Below, in pieces: positions 9,135 through 16,458 of a stretch of DNA of 64,000 nt. The stretch lies in assembly GCF_030580995.1 (NCBI RefSeq), contig NZ_JAUQSZ010000001.1:248001-312000 (forward strand), given 5' to 3'. The notes beneath the pieces are model-generated. The model was not told the origin of the DNA. It saw nothing but the letters and a program-made list of their open reading frames with translations, and made no database searches. How positions within the stretch are numbered: position 1 is the stretch's first letter; every line of letters begins with the position of its first letter. A program made the translations under genes and the position numbers. Origin of the DNA: Sphingomonas immobilis (lineage in GTDB: Bacteria; Pseudomonadota; Alphaproteobacteria; Sphingomonadales; Sphingomonadaceae).

Positions 9135-10045
9135 TCGTTCAGCATCCGCAGTCCGCGCGCGACACCCTTGTCGGCGGCGCGGAAGAAGCGCAGCTGCACC
9201 GCTCCGCCGCGCGCGAATGTCAGTGCGCCGCGCACCAGCCGCTTCGCCGCATTCTGTCGTACCGGGATCGGCCGGCCGACCCGCGAGGCGAGCACGACCA
9301 GCGACGCATTCGCGGCTTCGGTGATGCGCAATAGATAGTCTTCGCTGATGCGGAACGCAGGCATCAGGTGCAGCAACGACAAGATGGGAAAGGTGCCCCA
9401 TCCGAGCCCGAACTTGCGCGACACATAGGCCATGTCGAGGTCGCCTGCGCCGTCGAGCGAGTCACCCTTGCGATCGAGCCTCGCACGCGCAGGATCAGTG
9501 CGCAGTTCCTCGCGGTAGAGCCGAGCGATCACGGTGCGGATGCACATGCCGGCACCGACGGGCGTCGATTCCCAGTGGCTCACGTCGTTTGACCAATGCG
9601 GCTGATCGTAGTGGCGCAAGGCGAGCTGGATCAGGTGCGGCTCCGCCCAGGGCTCCGGCGGGCTCTCGAATTCGGGATCGAGGATGCCCGCCCCCCACGC
9701 GCCGAGAAAGCTGTGCGTGTCGCCGATATCGGCGGCGACCTGGAGGTAGTCGGGTTGCAGCACGTTGTCGTCATCGACGAACAGCATCAGCGGTGCAACC
9801 GCCTCGTCGATCGCCCGCATCCGTGCCGGCGTCAGGCCGAGCTCGGGCTCGACCACGAAGCGCGCCGAGGGATGCCACGACAGGTCGTACCGTTCGCTCA
9901 ACGGTTCTTTCGAGGCGTTGTCGATAACGACCAGTTCCCACGCATCGCGCGGCATGGTCTGCGCCTCGAGCGCGGCGAGTACGCGCGTGAAATAGGCGTC
10001 CCGCGGATTGTGCGTGCAGATCACGACGCTGAGGCGTTCAGTCAC
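9131..10045 (-). CDS. GT2-type glycosyltransferase
   Basis: 304 residues. LSVVICTHNPRDAYF begins the GT-A fold, ELVVIDNASKEPL forms the nucleotide site and PLMLFVDDDNVLQPDYL supplies the DDD metal-binding motif. LDRKGDSLDGAGDLDMAY provides the acceptor-side acidic cluster near residue 200. It resembles GT2 enzymes annotated in capsule and O-antigen clusters. It lies 12 bases downstream of the methyltransferase gene on the same strand, so it probably belongs to the Wzm-Wzt-methyltransferase-GT2 operon, and it converges on the rightward GT2 gene with a 4-base overlap. Confidence 0.88.
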   Translation of the reverse strand: MTERLSVVICTHNPRDAYFTRVLAALEAQTMPRDAWELVVIDNASKEPLSERYDLSWHPSARFVVEPELGLTPARMRAIDEAVAPLMLFVDDDNVLQPDYLQVAADIGDTHSFLGAWGAGILDPEFESPPEPWAEPHLIQLALRHYDQPHWSNDVSHWESTPVGAGMCIRTVIARLYREELRTDPARARLDRKGDSLDGAGDLDMAYVSRKFGLGWGTFPILSLLHLMPAFRISEDYLLRITEAANASLVVLASRVGRPIPVRQNAAKRLVRGALTFARGGAVQLRFFRAADKGVARGLRMLND

Positions 10046-10057
10046 GAAATACGCTTT

Positions 10058-10855
10058 CTAGCTCAGGAAAGGCTGCCAACGGGTGCCTTGTTTGCGGCCC
10101 AGGAGTTCGCTGATCGGGTGTTCCCGCATCTCGATGACAACCGCGAAGGGATAGAAGTTTACGCTCGCGACGTGCGCCCTCGCGCCCTGCACTGGCACAT
10201 GCTGCCGTACCGAGCCTTCGTTGAGATCGCGGTATTGGTCCATCGCATTCAGGGACGCGGCAATGCCATAGACCGCATCGACGAATATATTACGATCGCC
10301 GTGAATATCCTCGCAGATGAAAATACCGCCGGGCTTCAGATGCGGTAGCATCTCCTGCATCGTAACGAGTTGTTGGTGCGGTTCATGCCCTCCGTCGTCG
10401 ATCAGGATATCGAGTTGCGGCACGAGCTTGCGAAAGTCTTGCCAGAAGCGTGGATCGGCCTGATCGCCGATATGGATATCGACCCCGTCACCCCGATATA
10501 CCTCGCAGTCCGGTTCGATATCGATGCCGTGGATATGCGCGCCGGCCCCGAAATAGCTGCGCCACATATTGAGACTGCCGCCGCTATAGACCCCGATTTC
10601 CGCCATCACCGGCGATTTGCCGCGAAACCGAGCGAGGTGACGGTCGTAAATCTCGAAATAATGAGTCCATTTCCACAAGCCGGGGCCTTCGAGATTGCTT
10701 TCGAAAAAAGCTCGAAGGTCATTTTCGCGCATGTCGGAAAGCCCGGCGGCCGGCTTCGCCCAGATCGGCGCGCTGGCCAGATCGCGGCCCTGCGCGATGG
10801 CATGCATCCGCGACCGGGCACCCCGGAGAAAATCAGGCAGAAGGCGTGAAAGCAT
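10058..10855 (-). CDS. MycE/ElmMI-like sugar O-methyltransferase
   Basis: 265 residues from ATG 10855. The C-terminal class I domain shows EIGVYSGGSLNMWRSYFG (SAM motif I), GIDIEPDCEVY, and DILIDDGGHEPHQQL followed by LKPGGIFICEDIHGD. The paired acidic DDGGH and EDIHGD motifs match the metal-dependent sugar O-methyltransferases of the MycE/ElmMI group that methylate deoxysugar hydroxyls. Its first 23 bases overlap the end of the Wzt-like ATPase gene, so the two are tightly coupled. A role in methylating, and possibly capping, the exported polymer is inferred from this coupling; the substrate has not been identified. Confidence 0.82.
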   Translation of the reverse strand: MLSRLLPDFLRGARSRMHAIAQGRDLASAPIWAKPAAGLSDMRENDLRAFFESNLEGPGLWKWTHYFEIYDRHLARFRGKSPVMAEIGVYSGGSLNMWRSYFGAGAHIHGIDIEPDCEVYRGDGVDIHIGDQADPRFWQDFRKLVPQLDILIDDGGHEPHQQLVTMQEMLPHLKPGGIFICEDIHGDRNIFVDAVYGIAASLNAMDQYRDLNEGSVRQHVPVQGARAHVASVNFYPFAVVIEMREHPISELLGRKQGTRWQPFLS

Positions 10856-12113
10856 TGTCTTCCTTTGATGTCGGCCCCCGCTGAGCATCCGACCAAGTCG
10901 CCGGCCATTCGACATGCCCGATAACAGAGGCCGGCGGCCGCAGCGGATCGACGCGATCGTCACCGAACTGGATCGAGAGCACGTCGAGCCTGCCGTCGTG
11001 ATCCTCATACCAGTCGCCAAGCCACACGGAGACCAAATATTGACCACGCGCGATCGGCAGGTCACGCGCCTCGCAGATCAACGTGCCTGTCGCGACCCCG
11101 TCGCCCCCGCTGCGCTGGTGGAAACGCCCATTCGAGCCCCAGACCGCTTCGCCGGATACGCTGCGCAGCACGAGCCCGCCGATCGGGATTTCGAGCGGGC
11201 CGGGCGCGGTGAAGTCGATCTCGACATGCAGCGAGCCGTGCCTCAGCGCGACCTCGTCGATGCGGATGGCGGTGATCGACGGCTTGTCGGGCCGGGCCTC
11301 GAAGGAGATGCCATAGGCTTCCTGCACGGTGCTCGAATAGAGCGCGATGGCGCTGTCCGCGTCGGTATCCGCGATCACCTTGCCCTTGGCGAGCAGGATG
11401 CCGCGCGTGCAGAGTTGCCGCACCGCGCCCATATTGTGGCTGACGAACAGGACGGTGCGGCCTTGCCCCGCCACCTCGCCCATCTTGCCCAGACATTTCT
11501 TCTGGAATTCGGCATCGCCGACCGCGAGCACTTCGTCGACGACGAGGATTTCGGGTTCGAGATGCGCCGCGACCGAGAAGGCGAGGCGCACGTACATGCC
11601 GCTCGAATAGCGTTTCACCGGCGTATCGAGGAAGCGGTCGACCTCGGCGAAGGCGACGATGTCGTCAAACTTGCGCTTGATCTCGCCGCGCGACATGCCG
11701 AGGATCGCGCCGTTGAGGTAGATGTTCTCGCGCCCCGTCAATTCGGGATGGAAGCCGGTGCCGACTTCCAGCAGGCTCGCCACACGCCCACGGATTTCGA
11801 GCCTGCCGGAGCTGGGCTCAGTGATGCGCGACAACACCTTGAGCAGCGTCGACTTGCCCGCGCCGTTGCGGCCGATGATGCCGACGACGTCGCCCCGCGC
11901 GATCTCGAAATCGACATGGTCGAGCGCCCAGAATTCCTCGACATGATCGCCCGCAACGTTGGGGCGGCCGCGCGCCATGTCGATCACGCTGCGCCCGAAG
12001 CGGCGCGCGCGTCGGCTGACGACATCGCGCAGCGCGGTGTAGCTCTCGGTCTCGTGCCCGATCAGATATTTCTTGCCGAGCCCTTCTGCCCGGATCGCGA
12101 CGTCGCTGCTCAT
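10833..12113 (-). CDS. wzt: ABC transporter ATP-binding protein with glycan-recognition extension (Wzt-like)
   Basis: 426 residues. Walker A is GIIGRNGAGKST (about 79-89), the signature is RYSSGMYVRLAF (169-179) and Walker B is ILVVDEVLAVGD (189-200). This is the KpsT/Wzt layout, in which the signature reads YSSGM instead of LSGGQ. About 150 residues follow the nucleotide-binding domain and end with a beta-rich region (LPIARGQYLVSVWLGDWYEDH), as in Wzt proteins whose C-terminal domain binds the modified non-reducing end of O-polysaccharide. ATG 12113 overlaps the permease stop by one base. It powers export of undecaprenyl-linked glycan through the inner membrane. Confidence 0.92.
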   Translation of the reverse strand: MSSDVAIRAEGLGKKYLIGHETESYTALRDVVSRRARRFGRSVIDMARGRPNVAGDHVEEFWALDHVDFEIARGDVVGIIGRNGAGKSTLLKVLSRITEPSSGRLEIRGRVASLLEVGTGFHPELTGRENIYLNGAILGMSRGEIKRKFDDIVAFAEVDRFLDTPVKRYSSGMYVRLAFSVAAHLEPEILVVDEVLAVGDAEFQKKCLGKMGEVAGQGRTVLFVSHNMGAVRQLCTRGILLAKGKVIADTDADSAIALYSSTVQEAYGISFEARPDKPSITAIRIDEVALRHGSLHVEIDFTAPGPLEIPIGGLVLRSVSGEAVWGSNGRFHQRSGGDGVATGTLICEARDLPIARGQYLVSVWLGDWYEDHDGRLDVLSIQFGDDRVDPLRPPASVIGHVEWPATWSDAQRGPTSKEDNAFTPSA

Positions 12114-12964
12114 CAGATCAGGTCGGCGAAGGTGCGTTCGGCGCTGCGGAAATAGCGGACGCCGATCCACAGGAAGACGATCGTCTCGACGATCGCGATC
12201 GTGAAGCTCTGCCAGTAGAACGGTGCCTGGCCGCCCAGCACGCACCAGCGGAAGCCGTCGATCACGCCGACGACGGGGTTGAAGCTGTAGAGCAACCGCC
12301 AGGCGTCCGGGATCACCGCGCTGGAGAAGCCGACTGGCGAGACGTAGAGGCCGAACTGCATCACGAACGGCAGCACATAGCGAAAATCGCGGTATTTCAC
12401 GTTCATCGTCGTCATGATGAGCGCGGGGCCCAGCGCGGTCAGGATGCCGAGCAGAACGAAGGCGGGCAGCAGCGCGATCCGCCAGTCCGGCGCGAAGCCG
12501 AACCACAGCATCAGCGCCAGCAGGATCACGAAGGCGATCAGGAAATCGACGAAGGCGACGGCAGTGGTCGCGGTGGGGATGATGAGGCGCGGGAAATAGA
12601 CCTTGCCGATCAGATTGGCGTTGGTGATCAGGCTGTTGGCGGCCTCGTTCAGGATCGAGGAGAACAGGGTCCAGGGTAGCAGACCGGCCAGCACCATCAC
12701 CGGATAGGGCGTGGTGCCGACGCTCGGCAGCTTCGCGACGCGGCTGAACAGGATTGTGAAGATCACCAGAGTGAGCAACGGCCGCACGACCGACCAGGCG
12801 ACGCCGATGAAGGTCTGCTTGTAACGAACCGCGAGATCGCGCCACGCCAGGATGGCGAGCAATTCGCGATACGCCCAGAGATCGAGCCAGTAATTGCGCT
12901 CGCTGCGGCCGGGCGCGATGATCAGCAACCTCTCGGACTGGCCGGTCGTGGGTGACGCGGTCAT
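12113..12964 (-). CDS. wzm: ABC polysaccharide exporter permease (Wzm-like)
   Basis: 283 residues from ATG 12964. An in-frame ATG at 12973 lies directly against the GGGGGA ribosome site, whereas 12964 has it nine bases upstream, so 12964 is preferred. The protein has an ABC2-type layout: an amphipathic N-terminus (WDLAVRYKQTFIGVAWSVVRP-like stretch near residue 45) followed by about six membrane segments. IGVAWSVVRPLL and the YFPRLIIP loop are typical of Wzm/KpsM permeases. With the next gene it forms an exporter for lipid-linked O-antigen or capsule. Together with the methyltransferase and GT2 genes it is the first gene of a leftward operon. Confidence 0.92.
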   Translation of the reverse strand: MTASPTTGQSERLLIIAPGRSERNYWLDLWAYRELLAILAWRDLAVRYKQTFIGVAWSVVRPLLTLVIFTILFSRVAKLPSVGTTPYPVMVLAGLLPWTLFSSILNEAANSLITNANLIGKVYFPRLIIPTATTAVAFVDFLIAFVILLALMLWFGFAPDWRIALLPAFVLLGILTALGPALIMTTMNVKYRDFRYVLPFVMQFGLYVSPVGFSSAVIPDAWRLLYSFNPVVGVIDGFRWCVLGGQAPFYWQSFTIAIVETIVFLWIGVRYFRSAERTFADLI

Positions 12965-13151
12965 CGACTTCATTCCCCCGCTGCGCGGCCCCGCAGGCCC
13001 GGCCCGGACCCACGCCGGGACGACGCGATATCGCGTAACAAGAATGGCCTATCGCACCATTTTGCAGCGCGTCAAGGTCGTCATCGGCCTCGGCCGGGCG
13101 GGTGGGAACGGGGCTGACGAGGGGGTTTCGCTGTGCTAGTGCCCGGCCGGC

Positions 13152-14537
13152 ATGGATCTCGATTTCGCCACGATATATGCGCTGCCGGCCGCCTACTGGT
13201 TGTCGATGATGGCGTTGATGTTGCTCTCGGCGGAGGCTTTGTTTCGGCTGCGCGATAGCTGGTCGCTGCCTGCGCTGATGGTCTATTTCACCGTGTTCGG
13301 CTGGTACATGATGGAGCCGATCAACTCGCCCGAGACGATGGCGTTTGGCGACGAGGAACTGTCGACAGCTTATTTGACGGTGTTTTTCTTCCTCGCGGCG
13401 TTCCGCGGGCTGGTCACAGTGCTGGCAAAGATGTTCGCGGCGAAAAAAGATGTTCAGGGGCTGTCCGTGGACGCTATTCCTGCGGAAAAGCTGTTTCTGG
13501 TTATCGGCGGCTTATGGCTTGTGCTGCTCTCATTCGGCACGTGGCGCATGGACGGAAATCTGTTCGCCACGTTGCTTCCACTGGATTCGCGAGCGGGTGT
13601 GAGCATGTGGCAACGGGCGGCGGGTGCCGACGCAGGCTCGCTAGGGTTTCTCGTCTCGATGGCAGCTTACCTCTACACGCTGGTGCTCGCGATGTTCGGC
13701 ATGCTGCTCCCGCTGATGAAGCGTCCACTCTTTCGCGTCCTGTGTGTAGTCGCGATTTTGATCTCTTGGCCGTATATCTTTTTACAGGGCAGCCGCAACC
13801 TTACGCTTGCTGTGTTCGTGCCGATGGTATTCTCATTCGTGTTTTTTACTAAGGCAAAAATGTGGATAAAAGGGAGTAGTCTGCTGGCCGCAGCATTGTT
13901 TGTCAATTGGGCTCTGAAAGAGATAATTACTTTCCGAAACTACGGATTCAATTATAGTGGTGATATCGAACAAGAGAAGCATCTTGGTCTAAACATGGCC
14001 TCTGAGTTAATATACTGTACGACATTTGTAAAGACTGGAGTTGTTAGCCTTGCCTGGGGCATGAATACAATGGCGGAGCTTGCGAATGTCGTGCCGCGTG
14101 CGCTTTGGGTAAACAAGCCGTTAATCGGCATCGATTATGCCATCGCGCGCGGTTTCGCGGGTGGTGCTTCAGATACGGGTGTATTCGCGACCATTTCGAC
14201 GGGCATGATCGGACAGGGCGTACTAGAGTTTGGGAATATCCTGGGGCCGCTTTATTCCGCACTGCTGATGGCGATTTGGGCGGCTTGGCTCGCGCGCCTG
14301 CGCGAACAAAAGTCGTTGACGCGCACCTGCCTGTTCCTGGTCGGGATGGGGCTGACCTTCAATCTCGGCCGCAATATAACCTTGCTGGTGCTGTGGCCGA
14401 TGGTCTTTGGCTTTATGCTAGTGCTGGGCTTGGAATTCTATTTCAGGCACCGAACCGCGGCCTCGAAAGCCGCTGGGCAGGCCAATCTACCAACAGGCAT
14501 CATCATGGGCACGGAACCGGGCCAAGTGTCCTCCTGA
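13152..14537 (+). CDS. Polysaccharide polymerase-like multi-pass membrane protein (Wzy-like)
   Basis: 461 residues with about ten to eleven hydrophobic segments and a central periplasmic-type loop (about residues 255-345) that has ITFRNYGFNYSGD and FAGGASDTGVFATIS. This layout fits O-antigen/EPS polymerases, which show little sequence conservation, so the call depends on topology and on the Wza/Wzc/ligase genes downstream. Base use drops visibly to AT-rich codons at about 13,750-14,150 (for example the AATTATAGTGG stretch near 13,950), unlike its neighbours; Wzy genes are often horizontally exchanged. It could alternatively be another glycan-acting membrane protein. Confidence 0.65.
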   Translation: MDLDFATIYALPAAYWLSMMALMLLSAEALFRLRDSWSLPALMVYFTVFGWYMMEPINSPETMAFGDEELSTAYLTVFFFLAAFRGLVTVLAKMFAAKKDVQGLSVDAIPAEKLFLVIGGLWLVLLSFGTWRMDGNLFATLLPLDSRAGVSMWQRAAGADAGSLGFLVSMAAYLYTLVLAMFGMLLPLMKRPLFRVLCVVAILISWPYIFLQGSRNLTLAVFVPMVFSFVFFTKAKMWIKGSSLLAAALFVNWALKEIITFRNYGFNYSGDIEQEKHLGLNMASELIYCTTFVKTGVVSLAWGMNTMAELANVVPRALWVNKPLIGIDYAIARGFAGGASDTGVFATISTGMIGQGVLEFGNILGPLYSALLMAIWAAWLARLREQKSLTRTCLFLVGMGLTFNLGRNITLLVLWPMVFGFMLVLGLEFYFRHRTAASKAAGQANLPTGIIMGTEPGQVSS

Positions 14538-14553
14538 CGCGGCACCTAAGCCA

Positions 14554-15570
14554 TCAAATCGCTGGGGTGCCCGCGTTGCGCTGGTGCCAGGCCCAGGCGG
14601 TGCGGACGATCGCGTCCAGATCGGCGTAGCGCGGCTGCCAACCCAGCAGCTCGCGGGCGCGGCGGGCGTCGCTGATCAGGGCGGGGGGGTCGCCGGGGCG
14701 GCGCGGGCCGAAATCGTGCGGGACCGGCAGCCCGGTGATCGCCTCGACCGTGCGGACGACGTCGCGCACCGAAAAGCCGTTGCCGTTACCGAGGTTGAGC
14801 GGCTGCGACTCCACGCCGCGCTCCAGCGCCGCCAGCGCCAGCACATGCGCGTCTGCGAGATCCGACACGTGGATATAGTCGCGCACGCAGGTGCCGTCGG
14901 CAGTGTCGTAGTCCTGGCCGAAAATCGTCAGCGCCGCCCGCCGTCCGCTCGCCGCGTCAAGGGCGAGCGGGATGAGGTGGGTCTCGGGATCGTGCAGTTC
15001 GCCCGTCTCGTTCTCCGGGTCGGCGCCCGCCGCGTTGAAATATCGCAGCGCGATCCAGCGCAGATCGTGCGCGACGCCGAAATCGGCGAGGACGCGCTCG
15101 ATCATCAGCTTCGACGCACCGTAGGGATTGATCGGGGACTGGGGCGTCGTTTCCAGGATCGGGATTTCGCTGGGCACGCCGTAGGTCGCGCAGGTCGAGG
15201 AGAAAATGAAGCGGCCGATCCCGTGGTCCCGCGCCGCCTCCAGCAGCGTGAGCGTGCCCGCGAAGTTGTTGCGATAATATTTGCCGGGATCGGTCACGGA
15301 TTCTCCGACATAGGCATAGGCCGCGAAATGGACGATCGCGGTTGGCGCATAGTGCGCGATCACCGCATCGAGCCGTGCGCGGTCGCCAATATCGCCGCGT
15401 TCCAGAACGCCCCAGCGCACCGCTTCCGCATGTCCGTAGACGAGATTGTCGAACACGACCGGATCATAGCCCGCAGCGCGGAGCGCCTTGCAGGTGTGCG
15501 AGCCGATATAGCCCGCCCCGCCGGTCACGAGAACGGTGCCGCGGCCCGGCGAAGAGGTGGGGTCTGTCAT
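14554..15570 (-). CDS. galE: UDP-glucose 4-epimerase
   Basis: 338 residues, the usual length for GalE. The NAD-binding motif is VLVTGGAGYIGSHTCKAL, the catalytic pair is FSSTCATYG (Ser/Thr) and YGASK (Tyr-x3-Lys), and RYFNAAGAD and CVRDYIHVSDLADAH are the conserved substrate-pocket segments. It interconverts UDP-glucose and UDP-galactose in the cytoplasm and so provides UDP-Gal for the surface glycan. It is transcribed leftward, convergent with the Wzy-like gene (16 bases apart) and divergent from the Wza-like gene, so it probably has its own promoter in 15571-15724. Confidence 0.95.
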   Translation of the reverse strand: MTDPTSSPGRGTVLVTGGAGYIGSHTCKALRAAGYDPVVFDNLVYGHAEAVRWGVLERGDIGDRARLDAVIAHYAPTAIVHFAAYAYVGESVTDPGKYYRNNFAGTLTLLEAARDHGIGRFIFSSTCATYGVPSEIPILETTPQSPINPYGASKLMIERVLADFGVAHDLRWIALRYFNAAGADPENETGELHDPETHLIPLALDAASGRRAALTIFGQDYDTADGTCVRDYIHVSDLADAHVLALAALERGVESQPLNLGNGNGFSVRDVVRTVEAITGLPVPHDFGPRRPGDPPALISDARRARELLGWQPRYADLDAIVRTAWAWHQRNAGTPAI

Positions 15571-15724
15571 TGAGGAAACCTTATCGTTCGGGCGGGCTTA
15601 TCCCGGTTGCCGACCAAGTCAACCAAGGCTGCGTAGCTTGACGGGACACCCGCCTTTGCTAAGGGTGACCGGCGTTTCGCCCTTGCGGTTAAGCGATTTT
15701 TTCGGGGCGGGAAGGGGCGGTTTC

Positions 15725-16414
15725 ATGTCACGTCTTATCAGGCTGGCAGTGGTGTGCATGTCGGCCTTGCTGGTCACCGCCTGTGTCACCAAGGGCGGGC
15801 CGGTTCCTTACAATGTCACCGAGTTCGGCGCGCCCGATCTGCCCGTCGCGCAGGTTGGCGAGGAATATCACGTCAGCCCGACCGACGTGCTCGGGATCGA
15901 GGTGTTCGGCGTCCAGGAATATACTGGCGATTACACGGTCGACGATCTCGGCCGCATCCGACTGCCGTTGGTCGGCAACGTGCCGGTCGCGGGCCAGACC
16001 ACCGACGAGATCGCCTCCACGCTTTCGAAAACGCTGGGTGAGCGGCTGCTGCAGTCTCCCACTATTCAGGTGCAGGTGAAGGCTGCGAACAGCCGCCGCT
16101 TCACGATCGACGGTGCCGTCATGGCGCCCGGCATCTATCAGTTGGGCAGCGGCAAGGTGACGCTCGTGCAGGCGATCGCCACCGCCAAGGGGCTGAACGA
16201 GAGTTCGAATGACCGCCGCATCGCGATCTTCCGCACGATCAAGGGGCAGCGTATGGCGGCCGCTTTCGACCTGAAGGCGATCCGCCGCGGCCAGATGCCG
16301 GATCCTGACATCTATCCGAACGACATCGTCGTGGTCGACGGTTCCAACGTCCGCAAGAATATCCAGCTTGTGCTGCAGACGCTTCCGCTGATCGGGTTGT
16401 TCACACGCTTCTAA
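15725..16414 (+). CDS. Polysaccharide export lipoprotein (Wza/GelD-like)
   Basis: 229 residues. The signal ends in a lipobox (LLVTAC, Cys-20), so the protein is probably an outer-membrane or periplasmic lipoprotein. The poly_export domain is evident at YHVSPTDVLGIEVFG and DYTVDDLGRIRLPLVGNV, followed by a SLBB-like repeat (FTIDGAVMAPGIYQLGS) and IYPNDIVVVDG. It is shorter than E. coli Wza (about 380 residues), as in sphingan loci, where the export protein has fewer SLBB domains. ATG 15725 follows a GGGAAGGGG ribosome site. It likely forms the export channel with the downstream Wzc-like protein. Confidence 0.93.
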   Translation: MSRLIRLAVVCMSALLVTACVTKGGPVPYNVTEFGAPDLPVAQVGEEYHVSPTDVLGIEVFGVQEYTGDYTVDDLGRIRLPLVGNVPVAGQTTDEIASTLSKTLGERLLQSPTIQVQVKAANSRRFTIDGAVMAPGIYQLGSGKVTLVQAIATAKGLNESSNDRRIAIFRTIKGQRMAAAFDLKAIRRGQMPDPDIYPNDIVVVDGSNVRKNIQLVLQTLPLIGLFTRF

Positions 16415-16458
16415 AAAGGTCGCCTTCCCTCCGCGGGAAGGACGGGGTAGGAAAAAAT

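Noticed and set aside
12114..13013. Extension of the Wzt-like gene through the permease region
   Set aside because: The frame is merely open; the ATPase begins at ATG 12113, and the same DNA encodes the permease in another frame with clear membrane segments.
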